64,000 nucleotides of DNA from Citrus sinensis. Lineage: Eukaryota; Streptophyta; Magnoliopsida; Sapindales; Rutaceae. The notes below the pieces were generated by a model. The model was not told where the DNA came from. It ran no database searches and saw only the letters and a list, made by a program, of their open reading frames with translations. Location of the stretch: positions 1,528,001-1,592,000 of the forward strand of contig NC_068556.1 of the NCBI RefSeq assembly GCF_022201045.2. The letters are read 5' to 3'. Each line of letters begins with the position of its first letter. Within the stretch, counting starts at the first letter, position 1. Position numbers and translations under genes: made by a program. Positions 21,920 to 36,100 of this stretch are shown here, piece after piece.

Positions 21920-24304
21920 TTGTAATACCTGATAGATGTAGAAAATACGTTCAGAAGCACTTTCAAGTTGTACAACAGAATAGTTAATGGGAGATCGATA
22001 GTGGGTCCCAATTAAGAAAAGTCTCAAAGCTAGTGGATGGTAAAGTTCCATAACCTGGGAAAGGGTTAAAAATATCACAACAAACTACTTGCTACATATT
22101 AAAACTTTCCATGGATACAAAAGTGAAGTACTCAAAGAAAAAAATTGTATCTCCTTTTCCCCTTTCTTTCTGTCACATACAGAAAGTACTCATAGTAGAG
22201 TTGTAACATCTGGTGCCAGTAGATTAAAAGACTAAAATTCATGACTGTGTACCAGCTGGAATACTTACCTGCCGGATTGTGAAGAAGTTTCCAAGGGATT
22301 TGGACATCTTCTCAGAGTCAATGGTTACGAACCCGTTATGTATCCAATAGCTTATATGACTATTGTTACATGCAGCACAACTCTGAGCAATTTCATTTTC
22401 ATGGTGGGGAAACACAAGGTCCATCCCTCCACCGTGTATGTCAAAAGAGTGACCTAGATAAGCAGCACTCATGGCACTGCACTCAATATGCCATCCAGGT
22501 CTTCCGGGACCCCATGGACTCTCCCAAAAGGGCTCCCCCTCCTTTGCAGACTGTAAAATAATGAGGACAAAGGAACTGTAGTAAGTATAAAATAAACTTG
22601 GACATGTGTGAAAAGGAAAAACAATCTTTGCCATATTGCAAATAACAAACTTGATACCCTTGCTTGAAGATGAAAAGACAAAGTCAATCTTAATTCACAA
22701 ACCCATGCAATCATGAAAAAATGAATGGCTAGAAACCATACAAATATGAGACCCTGACTGACAAACCATATCTTGCTTATGCTAGAACGAATTAAGACTA
22801 CTAACAAGCCAGCCATTTTACAACATAATTCGCAAGCACTCTGGTTGACGCTGTGATCTCCAGCAATTTTATGTTATGTGTACACAAAGCAATACCAAAT
22901 TCTTCCAGACTTACCTTCCACAAAGCAAAATCAGCAGGATTTTTCTTTCTCGAGTCCACGGCAACCCGCTCGCCAGCTCGATTATCTTCTAACTTTCTCC
23001 CAGACAATTGTCCATATTCTGGGAATTTGTCTACAGAGAAGTAAACATCTCCATCAACTCTATAAGCAAACCCATTATCCAGAATCTGCCATGCCACCAA
23101 ATTAATATTCAGAACATCACAGGCATCACAATGTAACTCATCCCAGGATTTCAAGAAATGGGCGTGGTGCATGCAACAAGAGAAGGAAGAGATTATGGAA
23201 TTTTAATAGACAAAAATGCCAGTTCCGAGGCAGCATTTGCAAATTGTAAAGTTGGAAAAATGTGAAAAATGCAAGATAAAATAATTCTCTATGAACTTTA
23301 ACAGCCAAAATTCCATCATCATCGGTAGGAGTACCTGTGTGATCATATCGATGATATGGGGCATGTGATCTGAAACACGAGGTTCTACAGATGGAGGCAA
23401 GCAATGAAGATCAACCATATCTTGGTGGAACTCCTCACAGTATCGTCTACTCAAACTTATCGGATCTTCCCCCAATTCATTCGCCCGAGCAATTATCTAC
23501 AGAATTTGAAAAGTGCAGACTAAGGTATCCTGTCATACCAATATGAAAAACAGTTGGCATCCAGCACTTGTACCTCGATAACACCAAAACCTACTGCCCT
23601 CTCAAACAGAATATACATTTTTGCCACTATGCATCTAACCTTGTATAGTTATTGTAGAATGATATATTAGCAACCAAGTTAGTTGAATTCAGTTTAATAT
23701 TAAACACTTACATGTCAATGCCCAAAAAAAAAAAAAAAAAAACCAACTGACCTTATCATCGACATCGGTGAAATTTCGAACATAACATACTTCATATCCC
23801 AAATGCCTAAGGTATCTGCCTAATTCCCAAACACAAGAATCCAATCAGCATAAAAAATTGGGCTTTAATCATAAAAATTCCATCTTTATTCATAACAACG
23901 TAAATAAAAACAGAGAAAAACAGAGACCTGTAAAGAACATCAAAGGTTACATAAACACGAGCATGACCAATATGGCTGAGATCGTAAGGAGTGACACCAC
24001 AAACGTACATTCCAACTTTACCCTCAACTTTGGGCTTAACGAGCTCCCTTTTTCTACTCATAGTGTTGTAGAGCCACAGCTGGGTTGAGGCACTGGCCGG
24101 CTTATCGTCACCGTCAGTTTTGCCGTTGCTTTTATCGTCTATTACATTGGGTGATGAGTTTAGAGTGCTGAAGCAACGGAACACGCGTCTATTGTTTGGT
24201 TTGGGGGGTCTGAGTTGGAGGGTATGAAATGAGTTTATGAATGGAGAGAATTTTATTGAGGCTAAGGGCTTATAGCACTTGAGGGTTAGAATGAGACTGC
24301 CCAT
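20587..24304 (-). CDS. SYCO: Cysteine--tRNA ligase, chloroplast/mitochondrial
   Basis: There are nine minus-strand exons: 24304-23928, 23815-23752, 23496-23335, 23085-22915, 22550-22269, 22054-21929, 21755-21552, 21198-21097 and 20823-20587, giving 574 residues. The class I synthetase signatures are intact: HIGH at residues 111-114 ([14 protein letters not shown], with the zinc Cys at 102) and KMSKS at 339-343. The middle carries [12 protein letters not shown] and [15 protein letters not shown]. Residues 1 to about 55 are rich in Ser, Lys and Arg with few acidic residues, as in a dual organellar transit peptide, and the length matches the organellar rather than the cytosolic enzyme. It charges tRNA-Cys in plastids and mitochondria. 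ATG 24304 is the first Met of the open frame. Intron 6 (21756-21928) contains a GA microsatellite. Confidence 0.95.
21889..21919. repeat. GA/CT microsatellite in an intron
   Basis: This is a near-perfect (GA)n run with one AA interruption. It lies inside the intron between exons 6 and 7 of the cysteinyl-tRNA synthetase, about 10 bp from the exon 6 donor. Confidence 0.9.
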
Positions 24305-25329
24305 TTGCAGCTTCGAGCTTTTGTGTGCCCTGCGCAAGCTTTCTGTTTTCTGTTTTATTTTGTTGAAATCTACAACGTGAGAACAAGAGAAGAGAGGATT
24401 TTGGTAGAGGTATTATATCATTTAAGTACTCCGATTTTTATAAATTTTTGTATGAGACACAATTTGCCTAAGTTTTTCAAACACATCCCTGCCAGTGCTG
24501 CCTAGAACCTAGTGCTGGTGCAATTATGCCGTCGCCATTGCCAAGAACACGATCCGAAAACGACAAAGATCCCATAAGTCCTCTATTCCAGGCCAAGACA
24601 GCGGAAAGAAGTTCAAGCTCCCTCGTAAACGGCTACGAGTGAGGTAGATCACGCATTGATTAAATTTTTCGAATGCTCAGCCGGCTCTCACTTCACTTAT
24701 AACCGTATTACTTTAGACGCGCGGTTAAAAAACCCTGCTTTACATTATAGTGTCATTACATTGAAATGTATTATAAATTATATAATTCTAGTAAAATAAC
24801 CAAAATTTAAAAAGAAAAAGGCATGATTTCGTGATTTTATTCATCAATGTCATGAAACCAAGATGGTGTTTACTAATTAGATGTCGAGATACCACCTGCA
24901 TCAATCTATTCAGTTCAACCGCTCCCCTCTTGATTTTAACTGCACCGATAAATGTAAGAACTAGTAGGAGCAACACTTTTGTCACCCACACACCGAACAC
25001 CGTAAAGGCACGTGTTAACATATCCAGAAGGCTTTCTGATTGGCAAGAGAAAAACATCAAAGCATCTGAACATATTATTGACAAAAATATCTCATTTTCT
25101 ATACGGAACAACCAAGGTTTACGGTTAGATTTGCCTTTGTTTTTCCTAAAAAATAATTTGCTATCAATCTCTACATCTGAAAAGAATGATCCAATGCTAC
25201 TTCACAAAAGCCGCACCATAATATGCAATAGATGAGTGCGTGACTGGCTGCAAAAATAATGTTGTTGTTCAATGGCATCAACAACCTGGAAAGGGGCCTG
25301 CATCCTGATTGGAGAAGTTGTTACTTTGA
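24305..25329. other. Between SYCO start and HPGT stop
   Basis: This stretch holds the SYCO promoter and leader near 24305-24500 and the HPGT 3' UTR near 25000-25329. At 24540-24660, on the plus strand, a short GC-richer stretch reads ...SGKKFKLPRKRLRVR followed by a stop in one frame. It could be the tail of a lost or unmodelled exon, but I cannot name it. Confidence 0.35.
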
Positions 25330-28300
25330 TCAAAACATGGAACAAACCTTATCTGAAAATAAAGAGGCAAAAGGCAGATTGTTAACAACTCAAGCTCTCT
25401 TCAAAATCTTCAGTCAATAGCAGATTGACCAAAGGTCACACTATTACCGAAATGTAACTGAAACTAAAAGTGGATCATTTTACTATATAGTCTGTCAAGT
25501 GTTTTATCTATCTTTCGGGCACGTATGTAACTTCCACTGATAATGATCAACAAGTAAAAGATAGAAATCAAAAGGTGATATCATGGAAGCAAATTCACCT
25601 CGGTTAATGCTGCTGCAGCAAAAACGATTATCATCTTTGTAGGTTGCTCGGACACCCATCATCCAGGACCCAACAGATGTATCATCGTGAGCATAAGTCT
25701 TCAGAGATGCACTGCATGCAAATAAGATATTCAACAAAATGGAACCAATATGCACTCTGTACATGTAATATGGGCATGATTCAAGGATATCACTAATCAG
25801 CCAAAAAGCAAAGAACCACTAATGCAAAAAACCACACTAAGCTTTGACATAAACTACAATTTCACTTCTGAATGGATGCTTCTTTCCCAGAAACTTATCA
25901 ACAACTGACCTGTTTATGTTGATATGCTGAGCCAAATTTCTGGAGAGAACAAAAATTGAACCAGCTGCATGTCGGAAATACCTGAATGGAGACAACTAGC
26001 AAAGTCAATTTCCAGCAGTAAAAACCAAATTCAACCAGTATAAATATCATACACTCATTTAATTGACAAGCTAGATCACTTACGATTTCCCATCCCCAAA
26101 CTTCCACCATTCAGGTTCATACCATTGCCTTCCCCTGAAATTCAACAAATGTGGATGAGGAAATTAGAGCTTTGTATGCTTTTCCTAATATTTCAAAGAA
26201 ATATGAAAAATTCAACATATTGTAAAAAGTGAATGTCTGAATGTGAATGTGCTAGTTGATATCTATCAGAAAAATAAGGAAGTAAAAAGCAATCAAGTCA
26301 AATAAGATAGGATAATATACTCTTCAGTTACAACATCTCCTGACTTCATGCATCCAATATAAGCACTCTCTTGACCACGACTACGATCAAGAAGTCCAAT
26401 CAGTCCCTCTGTTATGTCAGGAAACAATCAAATTATATACATACAGAACAAACGGAACAATATATAAAATTATGATATCCTAAACAAACAGAATAAAAGA
26501 AGCTCTACCCAAATCGAGGTCAATATTGTCATCAACTTTTACATAGAATTCTGCATCCCAAATTTGAACCGCAGTACTGAAGAAGAATTTTGCTTTCTTA
26601 GGACGTTCTTCTTGAGCCTCCTCATGACCTTCCTGATAGACATGATGCCACAAAGTCAGATTATTTACTAGTTTAATCCAGACAATCAAACATGTGGAAA
26701 TCTCCACAAATACATACTCAAAAGTTTCAAGGAAAAATAAATGTTAGGCTTTAGCATCAACTACTTTCTCTAACGAAAACCCAATTGTCACATCCAGACA
26801 AGATATCCAGTATTCCTCCATTCATTTTTCTCTAATAAGAAAAGGTGAAAGGTTCATAATTTTTATTTTGAAAAACTAAAATTATACCATAAATGCATGA
26901 TCTCTTCTTGGGTATTTAGTCCTAGCTCACAGGTAAATTTTTTAACTAGATAAATTGTTGTGACATGGAATTTTTGCACTTACAAGAATCAGGAAATCCT
27001 TTGTCTCACGATTTTCTGCATCGATTTTGCGATCTAAGCTATCGCCTCGATTGGCACTGCCAGTTGCAAAGCCAAAAAATTCTTATTAATGTTTGTCCGT
27101 TGGGACCACCATAATATTGTCACAGACAGTAGCTAAGGAAACGAAGCAACAGAGAATGAGTAAAAAAATCAAGTGTGTAAGAAAACTAAAGTAAGGATTT
27201 AAGTGTGAGGAACAACCTCCGACCAATCACAAAACGGATGACCACTCCTCTTTCCTCGAGTTTTTTTAAGGCATCACCTACAAGAGGCACAAGAATGTTA
27301 TGGCCTGTTTTCCGTGAAATGCATATATTACTGACTCCTACAGACAACATGAAACCTATAGTTTTAGACATGGTGCATGACATTATGAACAAAAATGCAG
27401 TAATCATGAATTTTATTTACAAGTGTATGACAAGAAGACTGAAAGAATGTAAATAAGTAAGTAAGAAAAGAATCTCCTTTCAAAAGGGGACAGAACTTCA
27501 CAGACTACATCCTGGAAATGGGTGAGAACAATGATAATAAAGACTTCTTTTTTTTTTTCTTTTTTTACTTTTCAAAAAATAATTTGAGATGAATATTTCA
27601 AGTTCAACACATATCCAAGGTAGAGGTAAGTGCTTGAAACTGACCTTTGGGCATCCACGATCCTCGATATACATTTCTATTCAAGTGACTACCAAACCCT
27701 GTGTAAACTCCAATAACAGCAAGAAGCTTTTTCCCCGAAGAAGACCCACTTTGCAGCAACTGATTCTTCAGGTACCCTTGACTCTTGGCTAATGTCAAGT
27801 CCATCTCAGCTTCCACAATCCTTCTCTCCAGATCTCTGAAAGTGAAAAATGCCATGTAAAAACTACAAAACCATCTACCATCAATGAAAATAATTTCATA
27901 GAAACCTCGTAAGAAAAATCAAGAAACATACTTGCATCCTAGAAGCATCAGCTTATCTTCAACTGTAAGAACCTTGGGTCTCTAACAACAAGAACAGAAA
28001 CACATCATAAGCACAAAATAAAGAAAACATCACAATCCAAACATATATCATCACAAGTGCCCATCTCTCAATTTGGTTGCTAAGATAATACAAGAAACTT
28101 AAAAATAGAATACAACTGAAAATTTTCAGTGTATCTCTCTCTCCAACAAATCCAAATAAATGAGTTCAATTTTTACAGCATTTTCTAGCAGTCAAACTGA
28201 GAAGAAACAAAATGAGTACAAAAGTAAAGAGACTGAAAGAAACCTGCTCCATGCTTTTCTTAAGAAAATTAGAAAGTAATGTTCTGTTCTCAGCATCTTG

Positions 28301-28735
28301 CCACAGCCTGATTGTGCCCAAAAAAAAAAAAAAAGATTGATCAATCAAATCGAGAATCTGAATCCAATTCCACCGCTGGAATAATCCAAATTATGAATTC
28401 AGGTCCAACTCAATTAGCCAAACGGTGTACAGATGAAAATGAAATAATTCACAAAGTCTAGTGATACTGCGGACTATTGGTTTAAAGCTTTAAAATATAG
28501 TGTAAATGAGTTTTTTTTTTTCCAGAATTAGAATTATTTTCCGACATTTTCTCGGGAAACGAACAGAAGAATAAAAATGGCTAAATGGAGATCGAATAAC
28601 AAACCTTCCGGCAACGTAAAGCCAAGCGAGGCAAGAGAAGAAAGCCAAGACAACTGAGGGTTTCGATGTGTGAATTTGCTTCGATCTCCCTCTCCTCTCC
28701 GATGATTTCGCCGTCGTCATCGGTAAGGTCTCCAT
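25330..28735 (-). CDS. HPGT2: Hydroxyproline O-galactosyltransferase (GT31)
   Basis: There are twelve minus-strand exons: 28735-28605, 28307-28244, 27981-27932, 27835-27645, 27277-27217, 27056-26984, 26632-26509, 26408-26321, 26134-26084, 25981-25910, 25711-25599 and a 23-bp last exon 25352-25330. All junctions are GT-AG and in frame, giving 346 residues. It is a type II Golgi protein: a basic tail, a membrane anchor at about residues 27-43, a stem, then a GT31 domain with the metal-binding DDN at 224-226 in [13 protein letters not shown]. Further motifs are [53 protein letters not shown] and the terminal DKVCSMF. HPGT enzymes add the first galactose to hydroxyproline of arabinogalactan proteins. 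The symbol rests on recalled similarity and on neighbouring EMC7 and EamA genes; HPGT1 or HPGT3 cannot be excluded. Confidence 0.92.
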
Positions 28736-30072
28736 TTCCAATTTCTCAATCTAATAATAGCCTAAAGAGATCGAGAAATTATAGAAATGAATGTGTTTAT
28801 GTACTTATGTTTATATATCTGAATGTAATTATTGATTAAATTGTATGGTATGTGAAGAGGGATTTGCAGTGTCTTTTATTTGTATTTACTGCTGAGTGAA
28901 TGAATTGAATGAACACAGTTTGTGAAACAGACGGCACGTCGACGGTTTCAACAAGGGCCATCCAGGTGATCCCAATGTCGGAGAGAGAACTGGCTCTTAT
29001 CAAATCTCCAAGTTTAAAAATCTTTGGGCCTAAGACTTCGCTTTTACAGGGCAAGCAACATCACAAATAACGCTTAGATCCTCAAGGTTTGTCGTAATAT
29101 ACTGTTAGATCTCAACCATTTAGAAACGAACATAATAATCCGAATTAAGTAAAGATTTACCAGGTAAAACTTCGAAGTTTTTGAGTTTCCTTCCTTCTCT
29201 TTGGAAAAAATAGGATGTTTTGTGATTGCGGAAATGTTTTAGTTTTAATGTGATTAAAACAAAATAATAACTTATCTAAGGATGCTACATCAAATAGTTT
29301 TCAAATAATTTTATTTAATTGGGAGTTAAAAATTAATTTAGTCTTTATCTACTACCCCATCTGAAAAAAACAAAATAACCCTATCCGAAAAAACAAAATA
29401 ATAACTTAATATGTGGCATAATAGTTAATGTTCTATCAAGGAAAAATCTGTCTAATTAGAGAAATAAAATCTGAGCCACGGTTGGCGGAAGAAGTTTTAG
29501 AAAGAAACATCATAAAGAAGAAAATAATGAACAACAAATCGTCCTGCTTAGTATGCATTGTTAATCAACAATATTGCATAATTATACATAGTTTGTATTC
29601 CGACTAATACGAATATATATTAATGTTACAACATCAATCACCAAATGACGTGTTCCATGTCACATCATTTGTTACACTGTACTAATCAGCATCCAAAAGT
29701 ATACTATCAATTGTAGAAAACTAAGCATGCCCAAAAAATAACACTATGTAGAGGTAACTAGGTACATTAAATAGATGCAAGCTTGCCAACTGACATATTG
29801 GGACAAGGATAAAGTCTATTCTTCAAGCAAGCAAAAATTATAATGACAAAATACAAAGTTGTTTGATTGTCAATATCACAACACAAAAAATAGCCAGTTT
29901 TTTTCACATTTAAAGAATTCCCTGCATGTAGTCATTCAGAGAGCAAGATATTAAATCATCTTGTACAGGACCATTTCGATTGACATAGCACCCTGTTGTG
30001 CGATCTATCTACGGGGTTCTGGAATAAAGGGCACACTAGCCAATTTTGGGAAAGCACTATCAAGTCAATTGC
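28736..30072. other. Between HPGT start and EMC7 stop
   Basis: Bases 28736-28800 are probably HPGT leader, and roughly 29900-30072 EMC7 3' UTR. The middle is AT-rich. I see no gene or delimited repeat in it. Confidence 0.4.
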
Positions 30073-32468
30073 CTAGCTTCTTCCGGCTCCTGGTATCAAA
30101 TTTGCTAGTGAGGGCACCCCTTGGCTCCTCATCTCCTCTTGAGCACGTCTCATCTCCTCAGGATCTATTTGTTAAGACACAACATATTGATATGATAAGT
30201 AGAAATACAGGAAACTGTTAATCATAATCCATAAAATAAGTAAATCGATATAAATCTAAATCAAGTCAGTATTTGTTGACCATGGTTGAGATGTAAAACC
30301 GAAAAAATAAAAATAAAAATTATGAACCCAAGGGAGTACTTACCCATATTTTCCATTAATTTAGGCATAAGGAACACAACCACTAGCATAAATCCCATCA
30401 TGAGACCCATTGGGCTTTTCACAAGAGACATTATGGAAAAAGGTTCTCTAATCTGTAAAGACAGAAGAAAACATGAGTCATGGTATACACATATTGAATA
30501 TATGATAACACTGAACTACACAGAAACCATTGAGTTAAAGAGGGAATGGAGGATCAACCTCGTAATATTGCTCCTCTCTCAATGGCTCTAAAACCAATTC
30601 ATTCAGACCCCTCCTGGTTTCCGTCAATGCTGCCTGAACCTTGCCTGGGTGTCTGGCACTAACATCAACCCGGACCTAAACAGATTCATAAAATTTCAAT
30701 CATGTTAAATCTAGTTCAACATGATTAAATGATCAAATGATGACAAAATTTATCAGAGGGAAAGAAACCCACCGGAGAAAAGAAATAACCAATTGCAGCC
30801 ACTTCAATTAAATGAGTCCCTGCTGACATATTCTGGCTTTATGCAGACAAATCAAGGAATTAAAAAATGAAAACTTCTTTTCCCATCTTCCATAAAATAA
30901 TTGGGAAATAAACAATCTACACGTAGGAATGTATTGAAAAAAAAAGAAGAAGAAGAAGAAATGGGTAAAATAAATAGAACAAATGAATTTTTGACTGAAT
31001 GAACAAGAAAAGAGCATGAGAAAATATAATTAGTAGGATACAATGAAAAATATCCATCAGGCCTCAGAAATGTCACATGTTCGCCACCATTGAGTACAAC
31101 TTTCACATTCGATGCTTTTCCTCCAGGAGAGCCAAATGCTTTCAAACTCATACCTACAAAATGAATTCTTGAATTAAAAGTCTGAATTAAAAAATCAACC
31201 CATGCTATAATAACAGAAGACACGATGAGGGAACAAACATGCAGGGAAATATAATTGAGAAACATAATAAATATATATATCCAAAACCGAGGCACAGTCC
31301 AACTAAAAGCAATCACCAGAATCACTGTATTAAGATATTATCTCCATTAAGTTGACATCCTCTATTTTTGAACCGTCTCTCCAAAAACCTAGCACTAGAG
31401 GTAGTTTCAGCTTATGTTCCCCAAATTAATCCATTTGAGTCTTTCAGAATTCCGCTGCGCATATCAAAAAACCCAGCTTCTTAGCTGCGTTTTCTCATCT
31501 TTTTATTTCCCAGTCATTTTTAGATATCAACACGTATCAAACAAAGCTGCAATATTCTAGAAAATTTACCAAAATGTGAATGACTTTGACAAGCCCATCA
31601 TAGCCATTCATAATTTAACTAAGCTCAAATTGAGCAACTGTAACGACTCTAATTGAGACCCACATAGCTAAGTTAAGGCTTATTGGCTTATAAGCAGTTA
31701 GGCTCCCTCTCCTTACAAGCCAGTTTCCAAGGATGAGTTCCCCAATGTGTGCGTAATAGCAACTGGTTTTATGGCATCTGGAACAACCTCAATCTTCCTC
31801 TAAACCCATTGACTCTCCCTCCCTCAGTCAATGTAGAAGGCAAATGCAACAGACCGCAAGCGATTCACCAAACAGTAAATTCCAAAAATTTTCAGAAAAA
31901 ACGTTAAGGACCGTAACAGTAATGAGTAATGATGCGACATTCATTCCATCCGGTGGTGGATGGTCAAATAAGTAATTTCCTAACTTCTGAAAAAAAATAT
32001 ATCATCCAATAGATGCAACATCATGGCTCAATCACAAAAATAAAAATCATAATTAAAGAAAGCCCTAAAGCAGTTCTTGTACCGTACAGTAAATTTCTTC
32101 AATAAAATTTTCAATTTCTAATATATTAGCCGTAGAATTCAATTTAAAGGTAATAGGATTTGCTCAAAACTAAATTTGAAAAGAAAAATAATAAAGCATA
32201 CCGGGAAGTTTGACACGGCCACTGATGCTGAAGCCATCACCAGACCTGCGAGGAAAAAAATTAATAATAATCAGCTAACTGAATGAAACTCGCAAGCTGA
32301 GTCTTTGATGATAAGTTTAAGTTCTTATAATAATTCTAATTTTTGTTCTCGTGTTTTGAAATCGTACTCGTACCCGCTCGAAACTGCAACGGCCGAAGAG
32401 ACGAGAGAGAGAAATAAATTTATGAAAAATACTGAGAGAACCGATTTGGATCTGATTATGGACGCCAT
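30073..32468 (-). CDS. EMC7: ER membrane protein complex subunit 7 homologue
   Basis: There are seven minus-strand exons: 32468-32374, 32245-32202, 31153-31042, 30836-30773, 30675-30559, 30452-30344 and 30164-30073, giving 210 residues. Residues 1 to about 29 form a signal peptide (IIRSKSVLSVFFINLFLSLV). They are followed by a beta-sandwich lumenal domain (SGRVKLPG, ASNVKVVLNGGEHVTFLRPDGYF, GTHLIEVAAIGYFFSPVRVD). One membrane segment lies at about 158-174 (MGLMMGFMLVVVFLMPKLM), with a short cytosolic tail ending LANLIPGAGRS. EMC7 belongs to the EMC insertase, which places tail-anchored and multipass proteins in the ER membrane. The start is ATG 32468, in front of the signal peptide, although the frame is open further upstream. 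Acceptor choice for exon 4 (AAAG|CCAGAAT) was decided by reading frame and family sequence. Confidence 0.92.
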
Positions 32469-33172
32469 GTGGACGGAGTTTTGTGTGGAATCGAGTTCAA
32501 TGGCGCTAGTGCAGTGGTGAAATTTACAAGGAAACAATTGTTCTCGGTTTCGAAGATTGTGTAATACGGAGCCTAGATTGGTTAATTCAATTGTGAAATC
32601 TGGACCGTTGATGGCTTCAGCACGTGTGATTCGTACGGTGGGCCAACTCGGATTTCTTTGAAACGTCGCCGTCCAATGTCCCTCCTTGATTTGCAGAAGA
32701 TGGAGCACATCGATGATGATGGATACATAGCGGCATAGACCCTCTGGTAGTTTGTTTATTTTATTATGTTATCGAGTTCTATTATTTTTTCAATTTTTTT
32801 TTATTTTTATATGACTAATTATTTTTTAAAATTTTTTATATGATTCTATTTTCGTTTTGACTAAACAAAGAGAAAAATAGGTACAAATAAAAAAATAAAA
32901 AAAATAAATGAATAATTTTCCTACCAAAACAGAATTATTACATTTATGGCACAACTTCAAAACGACTTGTGTTTGTTGAAGACGACAAAGCTCTAAATTT
33001 CATTTACACAATCAATTATAGTACGCATTACATTCACCCTTTATCCTCTCTCTCAAAGCCAACAACCCACTGCTGATGAAGTTTGTTTGTTAAATCAGAA
33101 ATTTGACGTCGACACAAATCCAAAGGGAGAATGGCTCCAAGAAAGAATTTGCATTGCCAATCTCACTATATG
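32469..33172. other. EMC7 promoter and transporter 3' region
   Basis: The 250 bp next to EMC7 is relatively GC-rich, as expected of a promoter and leader. The rest (about 32750-33172) is AT-rich, and part is probably the transporter 3' UTR. No further gene is visible. Confidence 0.4.
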
Positions 33173-36100
33173 CTATAATCCCAACTTCTTTGACAACCGA
33201 TCCGAAACATTTACTATTACAAATCCTGCAAAAACCTGTAGCAAAACACAAAAGTACATTACTCATACGTTTGAGATTGAGGTGTTGTGGCTTTTACTAT
33301 ATGACACCTATCTAATTACTAGATGTCATGTACAAATGAGCAAATGGATGCTAAATATTAGCCGTCAACTAAAAGTGTTTACAAAAATTTTAACTGTGCA
33401 CTTGTTCTTATAGACAAACACTGCCGGCTACCTATGCATATGTAAATTGCAGCTCGGTATAACAGGAGTTGGTAAGAGTAATAGAAACAGACCATCTTGT
33501 AGGTACCCCAAAAAAAAAAATGATGTGAATTCGGTGCTTGCAATAGATGCAACCTGATAAGATCACTACATATTCTGCCAATCATGACGTGGATGTGTTT
33601 TCATGAGTGTCTGTGTGCGATTGAGTGAGAGAATTTGTTAAGAAACATGAATATATTGACCAATAAATTTTCAGCAGATGTCAAAAATTCTGAAGTTAGA
33701 TGCTTCGTTACGGCAATATCATTACCTGAGCTGAGCCAAGAATGTATATTGCTGAATAATGACGGCCATGAATCACCATGTCTGCCACCATAGCTAGTGG
33801 AATGGTGAGTGACATTCCTAATGTGGCCACTAGCGGAGTGGTCCATACAACACATAATGCCCTGGTGAGAAAGAATATCAAAACTAAGAAAACATTGAAA
33901 TTGCTAATGCCTATATCACTCATCGAAACAATTGTTGCTTTGTTACCAAAAGTAGTCTGAAAGCACACTTCCAACAAATCCATTGGCGAGAACCACTTCC
34001 TCCATTTTAGCTGAATGAGGAATTGTAAATTTGGGCTCAATTCCCAAGGCTGTCAATGGCCAAACTGAAACAAAGATCAAATAACAAGTACTTAGCACTA
34101 GACTCGAAAGAAGAGAAAACGATCACATTCATGCAAGAACCTCCTAATCGGATTCAGTAGCTAAAATAAAAATGCATCAATAATCAAACAACTCTTACCC
34201 AGCCACCATAGAGCTACAAGTGTGAACAATCCTATATATCCAAACAACTTTTGCACATCAATTTTTTCTCCTTCCTCACCACAAAACTTTTTTAGAAGCA
34301 CTGCAGCATGGATTGCAAAGAGAAAAATGTCACGATGCTTAGTCAGACAAATAGTAAAAACAATGTCAATAATTGCAAAAGAACATGAGAGAGACTATTT
34401 CTAACCTGTGAATAGTCCATATGACATGGCAGAGAGAAGGCCAAAAAGATCGCCAACAAGTGAGCGCTTCCCATTGCTAAACACAAACATTAACTGTCAA
34501 TGCCCAAAGCATGCATTACAAAGAGCAAGCTGATAGAGAAACATGTGAACAGGAATATATCTAACAAATGTGAAGAGGCAGCTACTGTAATTTGTAACTT
34601 ATATATAATCATTAGGGTCTGCCCCCAATTTCTTAGAGTAGATTATTAATGCATCTGGCATAGCAAGAATACTCAACATCCTTTCAGAATAAAAAAAGAT
34701 TAACTTCTAGGACGAAACTTCACATATATCAGCAATGACTTTACATTTTATGAAACATTTACCAAGAAAAGCTGAACCGTAAAGGAAAAGTATTGCCCAT
34801 CCAGAAGTTTCATTTTCCCAAAGTCCAAAGAATATTACGGAACATCATCACAGGGGCAAATAAGATGACAGATAACAAATGAAAGTATAAATCACAGTTT
34901 GAACATGAGAACAGTAGATCTTAGAAAATTGCAAACCGCCTACCCCTCTCTTTCCTAACTATGTTGGGTACGGCAGCAGTATTTCATTGTTGAAATTAGA
35001 ATTATATTTATCCTGAACTAAAAGCCTTTCGAAAATGATACCACCTTATTCGAAATCCTTGTTGTTTATAAAAAGGTTAAACAGCAGCAATGCTATTTCA
35101 TTAGATCCCATTGAAACAAATATAGTCCTGACCAAACTGGAACTCGACATAAATGATGGCCAGATAATAGAAAAAGAAAACTTACGCCGCACTAAATTGT
35201 GATTCATCAGCAGCCCACGTTTTTCCAAGAGTGGTCATGGCAACACCAGCCATACTGACTAAGACTGCAACTACTTTGGCCACATTTAATGTATCTTGAC
35301 CCATAAAAGCTCCAATGAAGAGGGTAAAAAGTCCTGAGGTTGATGATAACACTGTTGTACTTGCAACGCTTGTACGTGCAAGTGCAGCATTTGAAAAATA
35401 CTGCAACAGAAAAAAGAAAATTTGTTGGCAAGGACTCTTTGTACTAAAGTTATAACATGACTATCATTGGCAACACCTTCAAAGATTTTGCAAAATACAA
35501 CTTTTTCTTTGGCAAAAGCATTGCTGAATGCATGTCAATTTGAAGATTGCCAAAAATTGACACTTAAAGTTTTACAAAAAAACAAATGGGAATTCAATCT
35601 TGAGAAAAGTAGTGCAAGTAGAGAATTACCTCTGTTACAAACCAGATTGGGGCAATATAAAAACCAATAGTAGCAATTTCCCTGGTAGTAGGCTCCTTGT
35701 GTGCATCATCTTTAAGTTTAGAAACCAATGGCATTCCCTCTTCAGAAGATGATAGATCCAGTTCACTGTCTTTTTTATTGAAAGTTCCTTGAAGCTCCAT
35801 TTCAAAAACTCTGTGCCTCATAGGAGAATTAAGTGCAGCAGAAGTCTCATTTAGGGTTTCTGCATCTTTAACACTTTTAGACGAGCGACGTTTTAGTAAA
35901 TTACAAAACCAATCCTTAAGGAATGCTACTGGGAGGTAAACTACCATGAGAGAAGCTCCCAGATATGTCACTGCAAATGGCTGCTTATAGTCTGAAAAAA
36001 TATCCTGTTGAACATATATCAGTTAGTTTACCTAAGGTTAAGAATACAGGTATGCACTGCATTATCATGCAACAGGCAAAAAGCTCAGCTGTTTGAGTGA

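Noticed and set aside
24788-25235. Overlapping 107- and 134-residue frames on opposite strands
   Set aside because: The composition is unremarkable, the frames overlap each other in antisense, and the region fits HPGT 3' UTR and intergenic DNA.
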